Source: Bin25 sp026709415
GTDB lineage: Bacteria; Bacteroidota; Bacteroidia; Flavobacteriales; Flavobacteriaceae
Assembly (NCBI GenBank): GCA_965200045.1
Contig: OZ241330.1
Span: 2,542,001-2,606,000 of the forward strand
Direction: 5' to 3'
Length of the DNA: 64,000 nucleotides
Shown here: positions 9,178 through 17,514 of the stretch, one piece after another
How the letters are laid out: each line of letters begins with the position of its first letter
Numbering within the stretch: position 1 is the stretch's first letter
Notes under the pieces: model-generated
Told to the model about the DNA's origin: nothing
The model's database searches: none
What the model saw: the letters and a program-made list of their open reading frames with translations, nothing else
Program-made: the position numbers and the translations under genes

Positions 9178-11101
9178 TATTTTGAGTTTCTTTAAAATTA
9201 GAAAGCGCTTTTTCTAACTTTTCCAAACTGACTTTTTGGATTTCATATTTCGTAGAGATATTAATCGAATTTTCTTCTCCATCAAGTTTCGGAATATCAT
9301 CAGCGGTTAAATCCCTTTTTTTAACAAACTCTGGACCTAAAACAAGACCGATTTTTGAAATGTCAGAATAAAAATATTCTTGAAGCAATGGAATGATATT
9401 GTTGTGAAGAATATCGATAAATAATTGATTCTTTTCCCTTTCTTGAGATTCATTTTTGAGTTTTAAAAAGTACGAATGTCCGATGGCATGATTTCGGTCA
9501 AGAAGAATTTCAATTCGTTTGTTGATTTGTTCGAGAATATTTTTAAGATTGATTCCTTTAACTTCAATGTCATTGAGTAATTCAGTATTGGGACCAATTT
9601 CTTGAAAGTCGAACCTTCTTCTTAATGCTGAATCCAGTGCTTCTACTGATCTATCAGCCGTATTCATCGTCCCGATGATGTGGATATTACATGGAACACC
9701 AAACAGTTTTTTAGAATAAGGCAATTGAACTTTAATTTCTTCTTCTTGTCCCATGCGCTTATCTTTTTCAATTAAGGTAATTAATTCACCAAAAGTTGCA
9801 GCTACATTTCCTCTATTGATTTCATCAATGATTAAGACAAAATCCTCATCGGGTTTGTCTAAGGCTTTTTGACAAATTTCCCTAAATACCCCAAGTTGAA
9901 TATCATAAATTACTTGATTATTTTCAATCTTGGGTTTTATCCCTTCTACAAAATCTTCATAACTGTAGGATTGATGGAAAGTTGCCACTACGATTCGCTT
10001 TTGATGCAATAACTCTTTAAATCGATTCATCAAACCTTTCCGATTCGAGCTATCTTGACTATAGAATATCGAATCTGCCATTTGAACCGATAATGCTTTG
10101 GCTTTATAGGTTTTACCCGTTCCAGGTGGTCCGTATAAAATGAGGTTTTTAGAGCTCTTTGTAGATTTCTTATCTATGGTAAATCGCTTCTTAATCTCCC
10201 AATAATCTGATTGATGTTGTTTGATATAATCCACTGATTGACCTATGAGACTTTCCCAGCTGTTAATAGATTGGTCATCAACACTGATGTATAGCGGCTG
10301 AGGTCTGATTTTTAAAAGAGATGGCCTTCTAGGGTTGTCATTGTTTGTTTCTAATGCTATTTTAAATGATAAATCATTGACTTCCTCTAAATCCAAAGTA
10401 ATATTCAGACAAAAAGACAACCAATGATCTCCATCAGACTCCGTATTTAACGGGAATATTTTAGACCAAAGCATGCTTTTGAAAAAACTATTTCGATTAA
10501 CAATATTGGATGTCGGTTTAGGTTGCTCAATATTTGGATAGAGTCTTTGGCCGACATATTGATGCCAATACTTCCATTTTTTTAGAGGGCCTTTATCATT
10601 ATTAATCCTACTTAATGTCTCTTGATGACAGTTTCTTGTCTTATCGTATGGTTTGCCCATCCAAGTTTTAAGCAGCAAAAAATCCTCTTGATTAAAAAAG
10701 TCTAAATCCACTGTGTGCTTTTTATCATAAGCAGTTTGAGAGTTACTTGGAATGATGTCTAAATTTTTGTCCTTAACCCTAGCATACTCGATTAATTTAT
10801 CAATACTATCCTTAGTCCACCCTCTAGAGATGTAATACTTCTTATCATTAATTAGTTCTGATTCAAAATACCGTTTTATCTTACCATCATTCCGGAAACC
10901 TTGGAATTCATCTTCAGTTTCGACACGTAGTCGTTTACCAACTTCGTTAAGTTTTTCTTCATTTATTTCATGCCTTTTAACTATATCTTCTTTTAATAGA
11001 TATATGATTATCTCTTTTGCCAATCCATTTTTGTGGAGTTTTGTATAATGAACATTGTTTTTTTTGTCATGAAAGTCGTATTTTGTGTAGTCTTTAGTCA
11101 T
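9164..11101 (-). CDS. mcrB: McrB-like AAA+ GTPase of an McrBC-type restriction system
   Basis: This 645-residue motor protein has a Walker A GPPGTGKT at residues 324-331 and a Walker B in VLIIDEINRGN near residue 430. The McrB hallmark MNTADRS follows, then the LDSALRRRF arginine-finger segment. McrB-type proteins are GTP-driven hexamers that translocate DNA and activate McrC. The N-terminal 300 residues, expected to carry the DNA-recognition module, resemble nothing I can name; they include a region rich in Lys, Trp and Tyr around residues 150-190. That part decides target specificity, so the substrate (methyl-, hydroxymethyl- or glucosylated cytosine, or another mark) is open. mcrC follows with a 14-base overlap. 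Confidence 0.92.
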   Translation of the reverse strand: MTKDYTKYDFHDKKNNVHYTKLHKNGLAKEIIIYLLKEDIVKRHEINEEKLNEVGKRLRVETEDEFQGFRNDGKIKRYFESELINDKKYYISRGWTKDSIDKLIEYARVKDKNLDIIPSNSQTAYDKKHTVDLDFFNQEDFLLLKTWMGKPYDKTRNCHQETLSRINNDKGPLKKWKYWHQYVGQRLYPNIEQPKPTSNIVNRNSFFKSMLWSKIFPLNTESDGDHWLSFCLNITLDLEEVNDLSFKIALETNNDNPRRPSLLKIRPQPLYISVDDQSINSWESLIGQSVDYIKQHQSDYWEIKKRFTIDKKSTKSSKNLILYGPPGTGKTYKAKALSVQMADSIFYSQDSSNRKGLMNRFKELLHQKRIVVATFHQSYSYEDFVEGIKPKIENNQVIYDIQLGVFREICQKALDKPDEDFVLIIDEINRGNVAATFGELITLIEKDKRMGQEEEIKVQLPYSKKLFGVPCNIHIIGTMNTADRSVEALDSALRRRFDFQEIGPNTELLNDIEVKGINLKNILEQINKRIEILLDRNHAIGHSYFLKLKNESQEREKNQLFIDILHNNIIPLLQEYFYSDISKIGLVLGPEFVKKRDLTADDIPKLDGEENSINISTKYEIQKVSLEKLEKALSNFKETQNNENS

Positions 11102-11240
11102 TCGTTACTATTCTGTTTTTAATTTAATTTTTTACGAGATAATTCATTATCTTGATTACACCTCCCATTCTATTTTTCTAAAGTTTAAATCAATATGAAA
11201 TCATGTAGCAGTAGCAGTTTGAACATGCTAGCAAATGACC

Positions 11241-11373
11241 TTAATTGGTTATAGATTGCTTATTGATGTTAGTATTTATTTTTGGTGTAGCCATGAATAA
11301 CTCATTTACAGCATCTTCAGTAAAGCTTTTTCCTTGCAATGTAATCAATAACCACATTGGTGTCAAAAAGCAC
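11241..11373 (-). pseudogene. Frameshifted remnant of a PIN-domain toxin
   Basis: Starting from the GTG at 11373, the minus strand encodes LFDTNVVIDYIARK, the classic N-terminus of a VapC-like PIN nuclease with its first catalytic Asp. After about 15 codons the frame shifts near 11325 and the reading continues as SFTEDAVNELFMA, the expected next helix, before a stop at 11241-11243. A complete PIN domain is about 130 residues; fewer than 45 remain. The GTG overlaps the stop codon of an upstream antitoxin-like reading (TAGTG), the usual arrangement of such modules. The gene is dead. Only the family assignment is inferred. Confidence 0.65.
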
Positions 11374-11588
11374 TACTTCTTCCTACCAAAGTCTGATAAT
11401 TCAGGCTTTGCGTGGGGCCTGCTGAGATAAACATCATCAAAAAAAGATTCAAAATCCTCATTTGACCATTTTTTAGTGGCACCACATACATTTTGAAGTT
11501 TTTTTCCGTTTTCTTTATCCTCTATTCGAGCTTTCGTCTTAATAAATTCGATGGAATTGGCTATTTCTCGATAAGTATGTAGGGGGCT
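11373..11588 (-). pseudogene. Truncated antitoxin-like gene upstream of the PIN remnant
   Basis: This open stretch of about 71 codons has no usable start codon. It ends with LSRPHAKPELSDFGRKK and the stop TAG at 11375-11373, whose last base is also the first base of the toxin GTG. Antitoxins of PIN toxins commonly end in a basic tail directly before the toxin. The reading is closed upstream by a TGA at 11591-11589, so the N-terminal DNA-binding part appears lost or frameshifted. Assignment rests on position and layout rather than on a recognised fold. Confidence 0.45.
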
Positions 11589-11845
11589 TCAAAAATGCTA
11601 TTAATAAGTCTTGCTTGTCTAAGAGAGGCTGTTTTTAAACTTTTTAAAGCCTTGGATTTTTCTTTTTTTAAAATCAAGTCTAGATCTGAATGACTATCAT
11701 AAACGAAACCCCTTTTCATCTTATAATTTCTATAATGAGTAAGTTTAATGAAATGAGCCCTTTGAATAATAGAAATTGACAAAAAAACTGAATTTTCAAA
11801 GTGTCTTTTTTTTGTATTCGGTGAATAACTCGGTCCAGTTAACAC
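11561..11845 (-). CDS. Unrecognised ORF in the decayed toxin-antitoxin region
   Basis: This 94-codon reading frame has an alternative ATG at 11719 that would give a 52-residue product. The C-terminal half is Lys-rich with a predicted helical stretch (KKEKSKALKSLKT). I recognise no family. It overlaps the 5' end of the truncated antitoxin-like frame by 28 bases, and the two may once have been one gene joined across a frameshift. The surrounding sequence is decayed, so it may not be expressed. Confidence 0.25.
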   Translation of the reverse strand: MLTGPSYSPNTKKRHFENSVFLSISIIQRAHFIKLTHYRNYKMKRGFVYDSHSDLDLILKKEKSKALKSLKTASLRQARLINSIFEAPYILIEK

Positions 11846-11969
11846 AACATTTCCTTGACTTTGACGTTTATGACTTCATATTGAACTGTAAGGTTCCCCA
11901 AAGATAAGAGCCTTCTAAAATATGGTATACATCATGTTTGACTCATACCACAGAATGACCAAAACAAAA

Positions 11970-12374
11970 CTAGATTCGATTGCGATATATACGTCGCTTA
12001 AAAAAGTCTTTAATTCCCATTTCATCAAGTATTTCAAATCTGTTTCTCTGTTTCATTGCCGTATTGATCAACCTGTTAATTTCTTTTTGGGTTATACTCG
12101 ACTGTTTTGCTTTATCATAAATGGTCAAAATCAAAACCCTCGATTGAAGAAATGCGATATGGGTAATCAATCGAGCACCACCCCGAGCACCTCTTCCTTT
12201 AGACTTAATATTAATTCTAATCTTGTAGCACTGGCTTTTTAATCGATCCCCTTGCTTTGGGTTATCACTTAAGGATTTAATGAGATGTGAAACTTCTTCT
12301 TTTAGAGATGGATACTTTTTAGAAAGTCTTGAACATTTTTTTATAAACTCTGGAGTACAATCAATTTTAAACAT
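11970..12374 (-). CDS. RelE/ParE-superfamily toxin
   Basis: This is a 134-residue, strongly basic protein. The block GRGARGGARLITHIAF followed by LILTIYDKAKQSSIT is typical of the RelE-like fold, in which a basic surface and aromatic residues act on mRNA at the ribosome or, in ParE members, on gyrase. The N-terminal helical part (FIKKCSRLSKKYPSLKEEV) also matches the superfamily. A C-terminal extension of about 35 residues, rich in Arg and Lys (FFKRRIYRNR), goes beyond the usual 90-100 residue core. The gene starts 3 bases after its antitoxin and is intact. Whether it cuts mRNA or poisons gyrase cannot be read here. Confidence 0.8.
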   Translation of the reverse strand: MFKIDCTPEFIKKCSRLSKKYPSLKEEVSHLIKSLSDNPKQGDRLKSQCYKIRINIKSKGRGARGGARLITHIAFLQSRVLILTIYDKAKQSSITQKEINRLINTAMKQRNRFEILDEMGIKDFFKRRIYRNRI

Positions 12375-12377
12375 TGA

Positions 12378-12677
12378 TTACTCTGGACTATTCATTACTG
12401 TTTCTGAGTTTAAAACTTTGATGAATTCTTCACTCGGAATCGCTTCTAGCTTGCCATCAAGAATTAATTCCATTTCTTTAAAAGATGTTTTAACACTATC
12501 AATGGTCTCTTTATCCTCGGGGTTTAAATCACTAACATCAATATCACTTTCCGGAAATATTTTCTTTTCCAAATCATCTATTTTTTTTTCAAGGTACAGT
12601 ATGTAATCAATGAGATAACTCATTCCAAACTTAACATATTCTGGATCCACAAATGGATTAGATTCTTGTTTACTCAT
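12378..12677 (-). CDS. Antitoxin of the RelE-like toxin
   Basis: This 99-residue acidic protein lies immediately upstream of a RelE-like toxin gene with a 3-base gap. The sequence has a helical coiled-coil-like segment (YLEKKIDDLEKKIF, residues about 28-41) and an acidic middle, as expected for a partner that wraps a basic toxin. It lacks an obvious ribbon-helix-helix or HTH motif at its N-terminus, so autoregulation is uncertain. Operon order (antitoxin first), spacing and the good promoter upstream support the pairing. The family is not named by any motif I can see. Confidence 0.65.
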   Translation of the reverse strand: MSKQESNPFVDPEYVKFGMSYLIDYILYLEKKIDDLEKKIFPESDIDVSDLNPEDKETIDSVKTSFKEMELILDGKLEAIPSEEFIKVLNSETVMNSPE

Positions 12678-12700
12678 GATAAAAAATCTTTCTTAGTTAA

Positions 12701-12729
12701 CAAATTTAATAAAGTATTTAGAGCTCCAA
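12701..12729 (-). promoter_or_regulatory. Promoter of the RelE-type toxin-antitoxin pair
   Basis: On the minus strand TTG (12729-12727) is followed after 18 bases by TAAATTTG (12708-12701), a full match to the Bacteroidota TTG/TAnnTTTG consensus. The antitoxin ATG at 12677 lies 24 bases further on, leaving a short leader. Confidence 0.6.
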
Positions 12730-13640
12730 CTCTAATCAACACCATTTTAGTTTTGTTTCTTCATCTCGATTGGCAAGAAAGACAAGTTCAATTCACTTGT
12801 AAATTCAATTCAAAAGTTTGCACATGAAAATTATTTGAATTCTTGACTTGGTGATTTACGTTTGTAATAGATTGATTATCAATAGTTTTTTTACTAAATC
12901 AAGCTGTTTTTACCTTGTCTATTTCGTGTAAGGTATTTGCCTATTCTTGGCAGATGTCATTCGATGATTTGATCAATATACTCTTGCAAGTGATCTCGTC
13001 TTGATGGCAATAAAAACAGTCTTTGACTACTATTGTCTCGAGCCTCCGATACCTGAACTTTTCTTAAAGCGATCATGATTGGGTCATCCGATTCAAAATG
13101 CTTTGATTTTTGATAACGCAAGACTCAAATCAACGCAAAAACCTCGTAACCAATCGCCAAGTGAGCTTTGATTCTTCCAAAAATCAAAGAAAAAATGAAA
13201 AACAAGCTGATTAAGAAATAATTATGATTTAGACATGGGTTGATCATCGAAGTCAAGAATCAGAATCGTAGAAAGAAATTAAATTTCGAGTTTCAAGAAT
13301 GGAATCGCTTTGTTGATTAAATGAAGCAACATCGAGAATGCGTTAATGGCATTTTGAACTTTCTTAGTGTAAAAGAAGCTATCAGATGTTATTACTTACC
13401 AGCTAGAAGTGTTATCGAATAAGGTGTCGAAGAAATAATCAAGTAGTTTTATATCTTTCTAAATCATAAAAAGTTGTGATTCATGCACTTGTTTTTGAAT
13501 AATCTAATGCCAAAGTTGTCCGAACTAAGGAATCATAAGTAGTTATACCCCTATCATAAGAGGTTTCAGAAACTATAAAAACTTTCATCTTACTCTTTTG
13601 AGGCGGTTTCAAAATCTATTCAAACCAATTGATGATGCAA
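12730..13640. other. Gene-poor, decayed stretch
   Basis: About 900 bases contain no convincing intact gene on either strand. The only structured remnants are a 54-codon minus-strand reading (12957-13121), listed separately, and a 33-codon plus-strand reading. Base composition is AT-rich like the host. It reads as debris within the accessory island. Confidence 0.6.
12957..13121 (-). pseudogene. Unrecognised C-terminal gene fragment
   Basis: A 54-codon minus-strand reading can start only at TTG 13121; a stop lies two codons before it. The composition is protein-like and contains SEARDNSSQRLFLLPSRRDH and a helical end (EYIDQIIE) directly before the stop. It looks like the tail of a decayed gene. 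I recognise no family. Confidence 0.25.
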
Positions 13641-13642
13641 AC

Positions 13643-13681
13643 AAAAAATTACCCCCACCTCTTCATGAGGTGGGGGTAATT
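13643..13681 (-). terminator. Strong intrinsic terminator of the Cache-domain lipoprotein gene
   Basis: There is a perfect 15-base-pair stem (13647-13661 with 13667-13681), with the five-base loop TTCAT. On the minus strand it runs into six T residues (13648-13643). It begins 58 bases after the lipoprotein stop codon, so it terminates that transcript. The GC-rich core is five G:C pairs followed by ACCTC. Confidence 0.85.
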
Positions 13682-13738
13682 GATGTACAACATAAGCGGA
13701 TTAATGAAAATCCGTCTGACTATGCAGATAAAGGTGTT

Positions 13739-14677
13739 TTAATTATCTCCAGAATAAAATCCCGAACCTATGACAATGTCAGGCTGATCAGGTGCCAAAA
13801 ATGGAAATCTAAAACTTCTTGTGTAACCAAATTTCGGTTCTGTTTCTGTGCCAGGATTAGTAGGACTATCGTAGTGATATTCTAAAGTATGCACTCCATA
13901 TTTTCTAGCTTCTTCAACTAACTCTTTAACAAAGAACCGTTTAGTCTTATCATCTTGCAGTTTAAAGTTTGTAGGTCGATGTTCGAGACCTGGAATAAAA
14001 CCGTGAAATAGGTTGTAGTTTTCGCTACTTACAAGCCATATGTAAACAGAACCTGACCTCCAAGTTCCTTCTTTTTCATCTCGGAAAGCATTACGCAACT
14101 CGCCAATACTGTATTTACCTAGAGCTTCCCCTTCAAGAAACTTAACCGTTGCATCGACGAATTTCTTGAGTGACTCTTCATCTTTGACATCTTTTGCAGT
14201 GATCCCTTCAGATATTTCTTCAAAATCTTTAATTATATCTGGGCGATAATTAGAACCAATATCGGATAAGTCATTAGTATAACCACCAATCAAAATCTCT
14301 GTTACTCCGATAACAGAAGTGTATTCGACAGCATAGGCTTTCTTGTTCTCATCACCTTGTTGATATTCAACAAACCCCCCTTCTACTGCAGCGTTTTTAA
14401 TTTTACCAAGTATTTCTTCTTCAAGTTTCTTACCCTCAGCTTCTCGTTCACCTCCGTGAATTAAGACTTCTCCAGATTTTTTTTCAATGGATATGAGATA
14501 GGTGTCTCCAGAATTAAAGTCGTTTTCTTTTTTCTCCCCTTTCTCGTCTTCTCCTCTCAATAGAAGGCCATTTTCAGATGCTTCGCTTAAGTCTGCGATT
14601 CCTTGGATTTCAGTCTTAGCCCAATTGACAAATGCTTCGAGCTTTTCATCTTTTTCAGCACCTTCAGCATCTTCAAC
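13739..14677 (-). repeat. Second copy of the A-B Cache unit within the lipoprotein gene
   Basis: This corresponds to residues 435-746. It pairs with the copy at 14699-15607, offset by about 950 bases. The nucleotide similarity is visible: the string TCTTGAGTGACTCTTCATCT occurs in both copies, near 14172 and 15120, as do stretches around the YIWLVSSENYNLFHGF codons. The high identity suggests a fairly recent internal duplication that could still recombine. Confidence 0.7.
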
Positions 14678-15979
14678 TTCTTTGGCAGATGTTTTTAAAT
14701 CACCTGTATAGATCCCGGAGCCAAGGACAATGTATGGCTGGTTAGGTTCTGTAAAAGGAAATCTAAAACTCTTAGTGTAACCGAGCTTTGCTTCCGGACC
14801 ATCAGTATCGAGATTTGGGCTATCATAAAAATATTGTAAAAACTTTCCTTCTTCTATATTATCTCGTGCACCATTAACGAGGATTTCAACAAATTTTTGT
14901 CCTGTTTCATCTACTCTATTAAAGTTTGAGGGATGATGTTCGAGATCTCGATCAAAACCGTGAAATAAGTTGTAGTTTTCACTACTAACAAGCCATATGT
15001 AAACAGAACCTGATTTCCAATGACCACCTTCCTGTTGGAAAGCGTTACGCAATTGGCCAATAGAGTATGTACTTAAAGTCGTAGGATCTTGAAGAAACTC
15101 AACTGTTTCAGAAACGAATTTCTTGAGTGACTCTTCATCTTTGACGTCTGCTGCAGAGGTCTTACCATCCCAAGGTATCGGTGGAATATCGAGTTCAACA
15201 TCGGATAATTCGTTTCTATAACCACCGACCAAAATCGTTTCTCTACCACCTGTGAGTGCAGTTTGATATCCGATAGCATAGGCTTTCTCAGTTTTACCAT
15301 CATGTTGATATTCAAAAAAATCTCCACCTTCTTTTTCTCCAGCTTCTTCAATAGTTTCAAATAGTTCACCACCATCGATTTCTTTAATATTCTTACCCTC
15401 AGCTGCTCGAACAGCTCCATGAACCAAAACTTCTCCACTACTTTCAACGATTAAGAGATATGTCGATTCTGAATTAAAGTCACTGCCTTCAGTCCTCAAC
15501 AAAAGGCCATTTTCAGCTGCTTCGCTTAAGCTTTCGAGTGCTACGATTTCAGAATGAGCCCATGTGACAAATGCTTTGAGCGTTTCATCATCCTTAACTT
15601 GATCAGCGGTCGGAGGATTCACTTTCAATTCTAATGCGCCAAGGTGCTCTTCTATTTCTATAATAGAATCACTAACTCCATTCAGTTCACCCTGACCTGA
15701 TTCGACTTGACTTTTTAAACCATCTATTGCCCCTTGAAGTTTTTCAACTTCATTTTTGACATCATCAAACTTTGGAAGACTGTTTACTGATGTTGCAAGT
15801 GTACTAATCCTGTTCTCTAAATTCGAGACTTGACTAGTTAAACCCGTATTCTGAGACAGAACTTGTGCGATTTGTTCTTTTAACTTGTCGATGTCATCTT
15901 GATTGTCATCACAACCAAAAAACAACAAGACAGTTAAAAATCCGACACCTAAAAATTTAGGAAATGATTTGTTTTTCAT
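13739..15979 (-). CDS. Outer lipoprotein with coiled coil and four Cache-like domains (A-B-A-B)
   Basis: This is a predicted 746-residue lipoprotein. The chosen ATG at 15979 gives a signal peptide ending in the lipobox LLFFGC with lipid-bearing Cys23; the frame extends to 16027 but that would spoil the signal. Residues 28-120 form a coiled coil (heptads in KLKEQIAQVLSQNTGLTSQ and later). Then come two domain types: A (about 125-258 and 435-572) and B (about 277-427 and 595-746). Type B has the hallmarks of Cache sensor domains: GSVYIWLVSSENYNLFHGF, then a helical part, then a final strand VLGSGIYTGD or VIGSGFYSGD. The A-B unit is duplicated with high similarity. Cache domains usually bind small molecules in transmembrane receptors; here there is no transmembrane or signalling domain. 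It has its own terminator and lies between decayed DNA and an IS4-type element. The role is unknown; ligand binding at the cell surface is my inference. Confidence 0.75.
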   Translation of the reverse strand: MKNKSFPKFLGVGFLTVLLFFGCDDNQDDIDKLKEQIAQVLSQNTGLTSQVSNLENRISTLATSVNSLPKFDDVKNEVEKLQGAIDGLKSQVESGQGELNGVSDSIIEIEEHLGALELKVNPPTADQVKDDETLKAFVTWAHSEIVALESLSEAAENGLLLRTEGSDFNSESTYLLIVESSGEVLVHGAVRAAEGKNIKEIDGGELFETIEEAGEKEGGDFFEYQHDGKTEKAYAIGYQTALTGGRETILVGGYRNELSDVELDIPPIPWDGKTSAADVKDEESLKKFVSETVEFLQDPTTLSTYSIGQLRNAFQQEGGHWKSGSVYIWLVSSENYNLFHGFDRDLEHHPSNFNRVDETGQKFVEILVNGARDNIEEGKFLQYFYDSPNLDTDGPEAKLGYTKSFRFPFTEPNQPYIVLGSGIYTGDLKTSAKEVEDAEGAEKDEKLEAFVNWAKTEIQGIADLSEASENGLLLRGEDEKGEKKENDFNSGDTYLISIEKKSGEVLIHGGEREAEGKKLEEEILGKIKNAAVEGGFVEYQQGDENKKAYAVEYTSVIGVTEILIGGYTNDLSDIGSNYRPDIIKDFEEISEGITAKDVKDEESLKKFVDATVKFLEGEALGKYSIGELRNAFRDEKEGTWRSGSVYIWLVSSENYNLFHGFIPGLEHRPTNFKLQDDKTKRFFVKELVEEARKYGVHTLEYHYDSPTNPGTETEPKFGYTRSFRFPFLAPDQPDIVIGSGFYSGDN
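14699..15607 (-). repeat. First copy of the A-B Cache unit within the lipoprotein gene
   Basis: This corresponds to residues 125-427 of the lipoprotein and is homologous to the downstream copy at 13739-14677. The main length difference is an insertion of a few charged residues (DEKGEKKE) in the second A domain. Confidence 0.7.
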
Positions 15980-16040
15980 AGTTAGATTTAAATTAAAGTT
16001 GGTAATAAAGCCCGCAAAGGTAAACAATTAAACTTATAAC

Positions 16041-17514
16041 TGCCCCCTAAGCGTTAACTTGTTTTGGATAGTTTGAAATATTGTTTCATTTGATAGGTTC
16101 TCCGCCTCGTCGGTTCTTTGAGGCTTTTGGAAATCGTCTTCCAATGTGCCATCATGTCGTTGAGCCCCACATCGGGTTCAATGGTTCGCACGACTTGATT
16201 CAGAGCCAACTTAAAATTCCGCCATTCACTACGTCTGCAATGCATAGCCCCAGGGGGAAAACGTCCGTGCATGGCGGACGATTTTTTCAGTCAACAAGGC
16301 CACCATGAGTTTTCCATAGAGCCAAGCTTGTGAACTCTCTTTATCCATTTTGGGGGGGGGTGTCCTCGTTGTGCTAATGATTTGAATCGTTTGAAAATGA
16401 GTTCCACTTGCCAATGTAATCGATACCATTCCAGAATCTCTTTTTCTGAATGGGTCTCGGCAGGAAAGGTGGTAAACACCATGACATAAGGTGCATAGCG
16501 TAACGTTTTTTCTCTAGGCTGGCATCCCTTGTTTTGAGCCACTTTGAGGATTCTTTTCACTGCTTCTTGGATGGCTTCTTCGGTTTTACGTAAGGCACAA
16601 AGGCATCCTTGGATGGGCGGTGATGTTTTCGCGTATGCGGTCCAAACACCCGTGGTGCCCGCCTGCTTGATGGATTCGACGGCGGCTAATAAATCAAATG
16701 GTTTGCCCGACGGAGTTTCAAACGATAAGGTGCCGGTATGGACTCGAAGCGTCAAGTAGCCACCACAGGCGGCCACCTATGGAATGCCCGAGTGGGTCGC
16801 TCGCCACGATCGGCCAAAATATAGTCGCCTCTCTGAATGGGAAACGGCTGGAATGATTCGCCAGTGCCTTTTCCTTTGGTGGGGGTGCGTTTGAAAAAAT
16901 CGCACCCTCATGCCGGTAGCGTGATGCTGTCGTGCCATCGCCATAAGGAGCCCGTACGTCCCGGCTCACTGATGTGGGTGGCGTCAAAAGCACGCATCTG
17001 ATGGTTGGCCCCTTCAGAAACCCTCACCCCATGTTCTTGGAAGAGAGCAAGACACATCGAACGCAACCCTGTTCGTGATTTTTTAAGGTGCTTGAAGAAA
17101 GCCACCGAAGAAAGATGAGCCATCTGGGACTGCCTGGCTCGAATGATCGTCTCTCCTAAGGAATGACCACATCCCAGAGGGATCAATAAGGTTCGAAGAA
17201 GATGCTCGGGCGACTTGTCTTGACGCAAACCACGTAAGGCTCCTGATTCTTCGGCTAACTGTTACCAGTTGGTCGGTAGAAAAGAGGTCAACACCGACCA
17301 ATCATCTTCAAGGGGAGCGCGTGGGACGGTTTTCTTCATTTGGTTGATGATGGTTTCATGATGCTTCACAAGAAAGTGATGACCAAAGAAAGATCATTTC
17401 TTCATCCAAAGGCAACCCAAACGGATCAAAATCAAATAGTGAACGAAACATCATTCCTTATGAAAGGAATGTAAAAAGAATCCATTTCTAAACAAGTTAA
17501 CGCTTATGGGGGCA
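16041..17514 (-). mobile_element. Decayed IS4-family insertion sequence
   Basis: This element of about 1.47 kb is bounded by terminal inverted repeats. The left end reads TGCCCCCTAAGCGTTAACTT (16041-16060) and the right end, read inwards on the other strand, TGCCCCCATAAGCGTTAACT (17514-17495), differing by one inserted A. The interior is visibly richer in GC (near 50 %) than the flanks, which marks it as foreign. It encodes an IS4-type transposase broken by several mutations. I found no convincing target-site duplication. Confidence 0.85.
16054..17339 (-). pseudogene. IS4-family transposase pseudogene
   Basis: The reading starts at ATG 17339 (MKKTVPRAPLEDDWSVLTSF) and hits an in-frame TAA after about 25 codons, near 17262. 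It continues in the same frame through RGLRQDKSPEHLLRTLLIPL to the first catalytic Asp in RAFDATHISEPG. A frameshift leads to the second Asp in GDYILADRG, and another to the C-terminal Glu region YRLHWQVELIFKRFKS, the Y..E......K signature of IS4 transposases with His where Arg is usual. A further shift at a nine-G run (16352-16360) leads to DKESSQAWLYGKLM, and one more near 16245 to the C-terminus. With a nonsense codon and at least four shifts it cannot be active without in-trans help. Confidence 0.85.

Noticed and set aside
11245..11430. Plus-strand frame of 61 codons
   Set aside because: It is the antisense of the PIN remnant, which explains its apparent composition.
13321..13422. 33-codon plus-strand frame
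   Set aside because: Too short, with stops on both sides and no promoter or terminator; not distinguishable from chance.
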